A stretch of 64,000 bases of DNA from Thalassia testudinum. Lineage: Eukaryota; Streptophyta; Magnoliopsida; Alismatales; Hydrocharitaceae. This document shows, one piece after another, positions 58,395-64,000 of this stretch. How positions within the stretch are numbered: position 1 is the stretch's first letter; every line of letters starts with the position of its first letter. A model generated the notes under the pieces. The model was given only the letters and a program-made list of their open reading frames with translations. It did no database searches and was not told the origin of the DNA. The position numbers were made by a program, and so were the translations under genes. Location: contig JAZHRO010000055.1 in NCBI GenBank assembly GCA_037157565.1, positions 39,649,001 to 39,713,000 of the forward strand, in the 5' to 3' direction.

Positions 58395-58865
58395 AATGCT
58401 CGCCCCTTAAAACACAAACGTGACCAAAGAACCCCTCAGCGCAGCGATCAAGAGCTTCCACGCGAGGGTTCGAGCCCTGGTCCGCTTCAAATCGAGCAAC
58501 GTAGGCACGTGTGCTCAATTCAACCATCCGATTGACATGGAACGACAGCGGCAGGCGCGACGTGGCGCCTTATAATGCGTTGATGAGGGAAAATGCCGCA
58601 CGAGCACGATGATGCACCATTAGAGGCGCCTTCGTACGTACGCGCAGTAACAACAGAAGAAGCAGTGCATGCGACTTTTAAGCCATCCAATCTCTTGATC
58701 GGATGGTTGAGGATGAGTGTGCGAGTTGAAGCGCCTCAACGACTGAAGAAGAAGAGACATGCCTTCACCAATGCTCAGCTATAGTGATAGTTATATCCGT
58801 CACTAAAGACCCCTACATTTATATTTAAGGCCTTAAAAGAACCTTTTGCCTCCAATCTTTACACC

Positions 58866-58874
58866 TATAAAAAG
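58866..58874 (+). promoter_or_regulatory. LTR TATA box
   Basis: TATAAAAAG in CACCTATAAAAAGGCC, a strong plant TATA context. Confidence 0.65.
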
Positions 58875-59521
58875 GCCACCCCTACCACTCATTTGATCCA
58901 TCCCTTCTCTTCTCTCATCCCCTCCAAAGCTCTACGAGCTGATCCTATACCCGAGATGTTCTATTAGAGAGAGTAAAATAATTTTCCATACGAGCTGGTA
59001 TCATCGCTGTTCGGGAAGCGGATCCTACTGTGACATCGCCCTATTTCGTCCTCCATCCTCCAATTTCGTTCTCCCTCATCTAACATCTCCCTACCCTCGT
59101 CCGGGCGCTCCGTCAATGCGACTCATCCTCCAAGCAGCCGTCGAGGAGGATAACTTCTCACCCTCTTCTCTTTTTATCGCTTTCTAATGTAGATTTCCAG
59201 CTTTCTAGTGTAACGATTAGATGTAATGAACATGATTCTATAGTTATGAGATATTCTCTTTCTCTCCCTTTTTCTCTATATTATTCTCTCTTTTTTATTA
59301 TTTATTCTTTAAGTAGAATGCTAGCGTAGATTAATTTCAACTAGCTACTCTGCTTCGTAACAATAATTCCAATGCAATTTTTAATTAAACATTCGTCTTC
59401 CCGTGTTCAACCCAGGATTCACCAAAGTTTCAGTAAATTTATCTGATTAACAAATTTTTACGCACTACAATGACAGGTTTTCAAACTCAACCTTTTAGCG
59501 TGGAAATCACATTCATCATTT

Positions 59522-59539
59522 TGGTACTGTTGCCGGAGA
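59522..59539 (+). promoter_or_regulatory. Primer binding site, decayed TGGCGCC type
   Basis: TGGTACTGTTGCCGGAGA. Compared with TGGCGCCGTTGCCGGGGA it has four changes, all C-to-T or G-to-A. Confidence 0.72.
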
Positions 59540-60680
59540 GGCAAAGCCCTTTGACTTTCCACGTTTTCACCCTTAACTTTTACCTCACTTTTCTCCTTTT
59601 TTTATTGTGATTGCTGGCACTTTCTCAAAGCAAGCAAAAGTGGTAGATTGAATTAAAATACTGTTAAAAGGTCTGTAAGTTTACCCCCACACCTCCCACC
59701 CTCTAATTTTCATTCCACCACCTAATAACACAAACCTTAATTAACCTAAGAGCTTGCATAAACCCTAAGATTAGTCTTAGTTGTCTGTTTGTCACCTCCA
59801 CTCATCTTACCCTCTACTTATAAAAAAATCTAAAAAAAAACCCCATAAAAGTACACGACCTCTTTTGATTCTTCATACTAAACCAGTAACACAATCTTTG
59901 GAGCCGGTACACTCATCAACATATAATTGAGAAGTCAAATTAGGTAACTACTTGTGTGCCTAATTCAGTGGTGCATTAGGCCAATTGCTTGAATTGTTTG
60001 GGCCACACCACTTCATCTAGAAACAACTCATCGAGTAGCTGCCTCTTAAGATTCAACTTTTAAGAATTAAAAAGACATTTCACATTCTTTTTAGGACATC
60101 TTTACTTGTACTTTCAAAATCTAGTGTGCCAACTGAACTTGATTGAATACACATAAAGTTGAACCCTAAAAGCTATTAAACAATGTTGAACCCTAAAAGA
60201 CAAATCATCAATTAACATTGTTTGAAAACCATTGGCTGTGTATGCACACACATCAAAACTATTCATTAAGGGCACATTTTAGATAAAGGGCCCATCATAT
60301 TCCCAAGCACATTCAAACCTAACCCTAATTAAAACAGAATAGACGTTGGCCTTAAGGACTTGACTCGCTCTTTGAGGCTCAAATTGAGATTATTTCCGAT
60401 TAATCTGCTTCTACAGTTCAATCTGATGTCTAACTAGGAGAGCAGTGTCAAACAACCGTAGTTGGGGGGGGTATCAAAGGAACCTGAGGCCAAAGCCAAG
60501 GGAAGAACCTTCTCCCCAATCCCTCCCTCTAACTGGTTGGATTGACCGAAAAGAAGTAGACCAAATCGTTCTTTTGATCTCAAGATAGGTTTTAAGAGTC
60601 TGTAGGTCTCTAAGCTATCCCACGTAAGAACAGGTTTTAGTGTCTGTATTGTAAAGTACCTTTCTTCCTCCCATTTTGTC
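59540..60680 (+). other. 5' internal non-coding region
   Basis: AT-rich leader with no supported ORF; the minus-strand frame at 60434-60694 is unremarkable. Similar in placement to 24563-25715. Confidence 0.5.
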
Positions 60681-61961
60681 ATGAATCCTTTCACATCCTA
60701 CACACATTTCCACTCCTACCCTCCTGACATTTCTTATCCCCAATATGATGATTATTATCCCAACCAGTGCTGTAATCAACCATCTACTAGTTGGGATAAC
60801 TTGGATTAGGGATACAGTTCCGGACCTCCATGTTCAGGATGTAACCCTGGAAACCATGATTTTTATTTCTATCCTTCTTCGAGCTATAATGATTATAGAT
60901 CTCCACCTCTATATGATCAACACAACGTGATCTACAATCAAAAAAGATATACTGATTATAACACACACCCTTCCCAGAATTACACTACATATAGGTCACC
61001 ACCCCTCTTTGAACAACCCAAAGTGACCTATTATCAGGGAGGGCACCAAAAACCTCAATTCCTTGACTCCCCTGGAATGAACCCAAACCCACCCAATCCT
61101 AAACCAAACCATTTGGTTCAGGAGAACCAGGTCCAAGATAAGGTGTTGACTAACTTAAGGAATACCAAATAATCTTTAGAAGCTCAGCCAATACCCTGCA
61201 TTGAAGAATTAGAGCCTCTGATTGAAATGATTGATGATCTTAATAAATATTTGTTTGATTGGCTCCAAGATGTTAAGGATAAGGACCCGAGTGAATTTTT
61301 ACTTGGGAAGTTGTCAAAATTGAGGATGACATTTGTAGTTACTCTAGTCCAATCTTGGGATGATTCCCATGACGAATCCCCTTCAAGAGAACCAATGTCA
61401 GAATCCACTCAGGTACCTGTAAGGGGGACACATTTTACGAGACCGAAGATGACAAGGTTGGTTTAGAGCAACTAATTAAGGATGAATTGATTTCTTCACC
61501 CAAGATCCCTGAGTCAGGGTACAAGGAAAAGTATGTCTCCATGGACCAAGCAATGATAGACGATTTGAGAAATAAATACAGATCCAGAATTCTTTGATTC
61601 TAAAGGTGAAGAATCGTTATATGAAGTCTCACGTAAGTTTGAGGAACATGATTTCAGTGAGTCAAATGGGCTTGAGGAATTTGATGAATCATTTGATGGC
61701 CCTATAATTGAGAAAATTGATCATGTCGGAGCTAGCTTAGAAGATACAAATCCTATTTTCATGGATGATTCAATTCATATCCCCATTCCTCATTCACACC
61801 CTATTGAGTATGATGATTTGATTTTTGAGATCATTAGATACAAGTCAATTCCGATTCAGCCGCAAATCTTGGACTTGGATATTTTATGCGGGGATGATGA
61901 CATTTGTGAGTTCCCGAAAATTATGATTATGGAGGATAGGAGCTGGGAAATGAAGATTTGA
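60681..61961 (+). pseudogene. Unrecognised Tyr/Pro-rich, acidic protein of the element
   Basis: A frame of about 425 codons from Met 60681. The first ~165 residues are rich in Tyr, Pro, Ser and Asn (YPPDISYPQYDDYYPNQ), with a TAG near 60808 and TAA at 61170-61172. The second part is acidic (IEELEPLIEMIDDLNKYLFDWL), breaks at 61464, and continues in other frames to 61961 with FFDSKGEESLYEVS and PIIEKIDHVGASLED. A CSGCNPGNH word near 60830 recalls part of a zinc knuckle but lacks the usual spacing and last Cys. Position and composition parallel the ORF at 25716-27592. Function unknown; a diverged gag is one possibility. Confidence 0.55.
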
Positions 61962-63690
61962 AGCAATTCCAAGGGAAGTAAAAGTTTGAGTCTAAGGGTT
62001 CCTATTTACTTAAAACCACCAACCTTCTACTAGGACCCTTATGACATTTTCAACTCTGAGGATGTCCAACCCAAGCAAAAATTCATTGATTATTTTTTTA
62101 TATTGATTTTTTTAGTCTGACTTTCTGGACTTAAGTTGCATCCTCATAAATCGTAGGCCCGACCCCGTTTGTACAATGATCTTAGGTTCTAGGTAATTTT
62201 TATCCAAAACCTTAGATACATTTGACCTTGGGGCATGGATCTGTACCATAATCTGGTCGACATTTGTAGACACCTGCTAGAAAGTTTTGAGGTGAATCTT
62301 TTTCTTTTGATTCTAACCTACACCTGTGAATTCTTTATTTCTTTATTTTTATAGTGTACATAGCTGAAGGCACTAAATTCAGCACGTATACAGTTTATTT
62401 TTATCTCATAGCTGATCGGGTAATCACGAAATTCAGGTGCTTTCTTCTCTAATCCACTCTTTTTCATGTCATTTAATACAATGAGGACATTGCATTAAAT
62501 AGGCATGGGGGGGTGGATAATCATCCCTGAATCTTCATATTAAGCTTCGTAGTTTTTTTTATTATTCTCTTTATTTTTGAAAAGGAAAAAAAATTAAATT
62601 AGGAAATAGAACTTCAGCATTATAATTTGTCAACTTTAAGGAATGATACGTAAGGACTTAAGCATTAAGATTCTTCAGGTCTCCAAGCTTAATCAACCGT
62701 GTCAACAAAAATGTGACCTTATTTCTCGAGTCTTTACCATTTTGAATTCATTTCTAATAGGTTAAATAAATTGGAGTGATAAGTAAATGACTTTATCAAC
62801 CTGCCTTTTGATTTGAGGAGACTTATAGTCTAAGTATCTACACACTATTTTCACTGAATCATTTTTTCGCGATTTTAATGAAAATTGGGTAGCTAATGAA
62901 CCTTTTAAGGTGGTATGGCCGAATTCTCTTTTTATTGCCATTAGGTAAATCTTAGATCAGGGAAGCCACTACTTAAAAGAAAAAAGAGAAAAAATAGAAA
63001 AAAATCCAAAAAGAAAAGAAAAAGAAATAGAAAAGAAGAAAAAAAAAATAAACCACACTTCACTATACTAGTATAGCAGGCAAGTAACCGTGGGTAATAG
63101 CCCAATAACCGATTGTCTAGAACCCAGCTCATGAAATGCACGTAAAATTCCTAAACACTTAGGAAGAAGTGGGAAAATATAATAATCCGAAGAGATATAC
63201 ACTCAGCTCGCCCTTGTGTTGACCCCATAAAAATAAAAAGTAGAGAAAAAGCTACCGATCGGATAGATATACCTTAGGTAGAATTTCTTTTCAAGGTCAC
63301 CTAAGCGTGTAAAAACCTGAAGTTCGTTCTAATTGCCGATCAGTGAATCTATCACATTCACACAAAAAGATGCTTCACACTTAGTTCCTTTTGAGTCTTG
63401 GATGGGTTAGGTAGCCGTAGAAAGCTGCCCTGAAACTCTAAACTCAAAAATCCAAAAAATTATAAAAGAAGAAAAAAAGACAAAAATGTATTTGTGTTTG
63501 AATAAGGCGAAGGCTTAGGCGGCTTGCATTTTGGCAGACACCCGAGGACTGTTGAGTTTATGAAGTTCAGGTCTTTAATAGAAATTTCTTAGTATTGAGA
63601 AATAATTATTGTCCAAGTAATTTAATCCTAATTCATTTATAAATAGCATTTAGTTTTGCTAGAGACGAGTAAAAGATAGGCATAGGGATG
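61962..63690 (+). other. 3' non-coding region with long hairpin
   Basis: Contains the hairpin at 62471-62500 (13-bp stem, one mismatch, AGGA loop), then ATAGGCATGGGGGGGTGG, an A-rich run at 62990-63050, and GAGATATACACTCAG / TTGACCCC words shared with copies A and B. GATAGGCATAGGGATG just before 63691 is the likely plus-strand primer. Confidence 0.6.
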
Positions 63691-64000
63691 TGACATAGAC
63701 ACATCTATTTCACATAAACTGTCTATTTTTGCATGTTCTTAGGTGTATAATTGCATTCACTATTATAAATATTGCATAGCATGCATCATTCTGCATTTAA
63801 ATTAATTTGTATAAATTTTAAGTTAATTTGCCCTTTCTGAGGCTAGGGACAGGAGTTAGTCATTTTATGGCCTCAGATTAAAGATCCAACCATACAGATC
63901 TAATCAGGGTGACGATCGGAGTCCAACACCTCTGAGATCGCCTCAAACGGACTTCCGTAATATCAAATGCAGTTCGAGGAAGATCAAAGGCCAAGGGCTA
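63691..64000 (+). repeat. 3' LTR, first 310 bp
   Basis: Begins TGACATAGACACATC and aligns with 57743-58050 with about one change per ten bases, then leaves the window. Confidence 0.82.

Larger units (their letters stand above)
57743..59518 (+). repeat. 5' LTR of the third Athila/Tat-like element
   Basis: 1776 bp, ending CATTCATCA. TATAAAAAG at 58866-58874 is the likely TATA box. It holds several hairpins with CGTTGGAT / ATCCAACG arms (58284-58304, 58363-58394). Homology with 63691-64000 supports the left end. Confidence 0.8.
57743..64000 (+). mobile_element. Third Athila/Tat-like non-autonomous element, 3' end cut
   Basis: 5' LTR 57743-59518, decayed TGGCGCC-type primer site at 59522, one broken ORF region at 60681-61961, a long 3' non-coding region with conserved hairpin and purine tract (62465-62520), and the first 310 bp of the 3' LTR from 63691. 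The LTR starts are TGATTTAGACACAT and TGACATAGACACAT. No gag or pol domain was found. Confidence 0.8.

Noticed and set aside
60826..60860. CSGCNPGNH as a zinc knuckle
   Set aside because: Spacing to Gly-His is not that of a CCHC knuckle and the final Cys is absent.
1..64000. CRISPR arrays, bacterial operons, tRNA or rRNA genes
   Set aside because: No regularly spaced direct repeats with unique spacers, no cloverleaf with A and B boxes, and no rRNA-like conserved blocks were seen; the plant retroelement content explains the window.

Overview
The window reads as repeat-rich plant nuclear DNA, most likely heterochromatin of a flowering plant; the species cannot be named from the sequence, and a monocot is only a guess. 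Its elements are plant-typical: a Del/Tekay-type chromovirus (Ty3/gypsy), two Sirevirus-like Ty1/copia elements, Athila/Tat-like elements primed at a TGGCGCC-type site, a CACTA transposon and an L1-type LINE with a C-terminal RNase H. I found no intact host gene, tRNA, rRNA or CRISPR array. Almost every coding region is broken.

Layout, left to right. 1-8697: a Tekay-like element (5' LTR cut by the window edge) with gag, protease, RT, RNase H, integrase and chromodomain remnants, and a 2.74 kb 3' LTR. 8698-8986 and 14617-14822: one stretch with DNA-transposon-like repeats, split by a complete gag-only Sirevirus-like element (8987-14616). 15091-17286: LTR-like sequence on the minus strand, then about 1.3 kb unassigned. 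18640-22917 and 40165-44213: two copies of a roughly 4.1 kb sequence that resembles an internally deleted LTR element. 22936-30913: a complete non-autonomous Athila/Tat-like element with perfect 5-bp target duplications and one unrecognised acidic ORF. 30919-34504: a truncated Tekay-family LTR holding a nested solo LTR of the same family (31765-34481). 34505-36830: an Athila-like remnant holding a CACTA element (34901-36477). 36831-39972: LTR-like and simple-sequence DNA, including an AGCT-saturated block. 44214-47756: LINE debris, a TA microsatellite, a CACTA-like end and a GC/purine-rich block. 47757-56318: a second gag-only Sirevirus-like element whose 5' LTR contains a LINE (48978-51722). 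56319-57742: a CACTA-like end. 57743-64000: a third Athila/Tat-like element that runs off the window.

How the parts relate: three of the better preserved elements lack pol and would need enzymes supplied by relatives. Damage in the Tekay element and in the first Sirevirus gag is dominated by C-to-T and G-to-A changes (CAG to TAG, TGG to TAG, CGA to TGA), as expected from deamination of methylated cytosine in silenced DNA.

The most interesting signals are three. (1) A palindromic motif with consensus CCAGACGTCTGG is scattered many times through the U3 regions of both Ty3/gypsy and Ty1/copia LTRs. (2) A hairpin with core ACAATG-AGGA-CATTGT lies just upstream of the 3' purine-rich tract in three diverged Athila-like copies, and its outer stem sequence differs between copies while pairing is largely kept. 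(3) The non-autonomous Athila-like elements encode acidic proteins that I cannot assign to any family.
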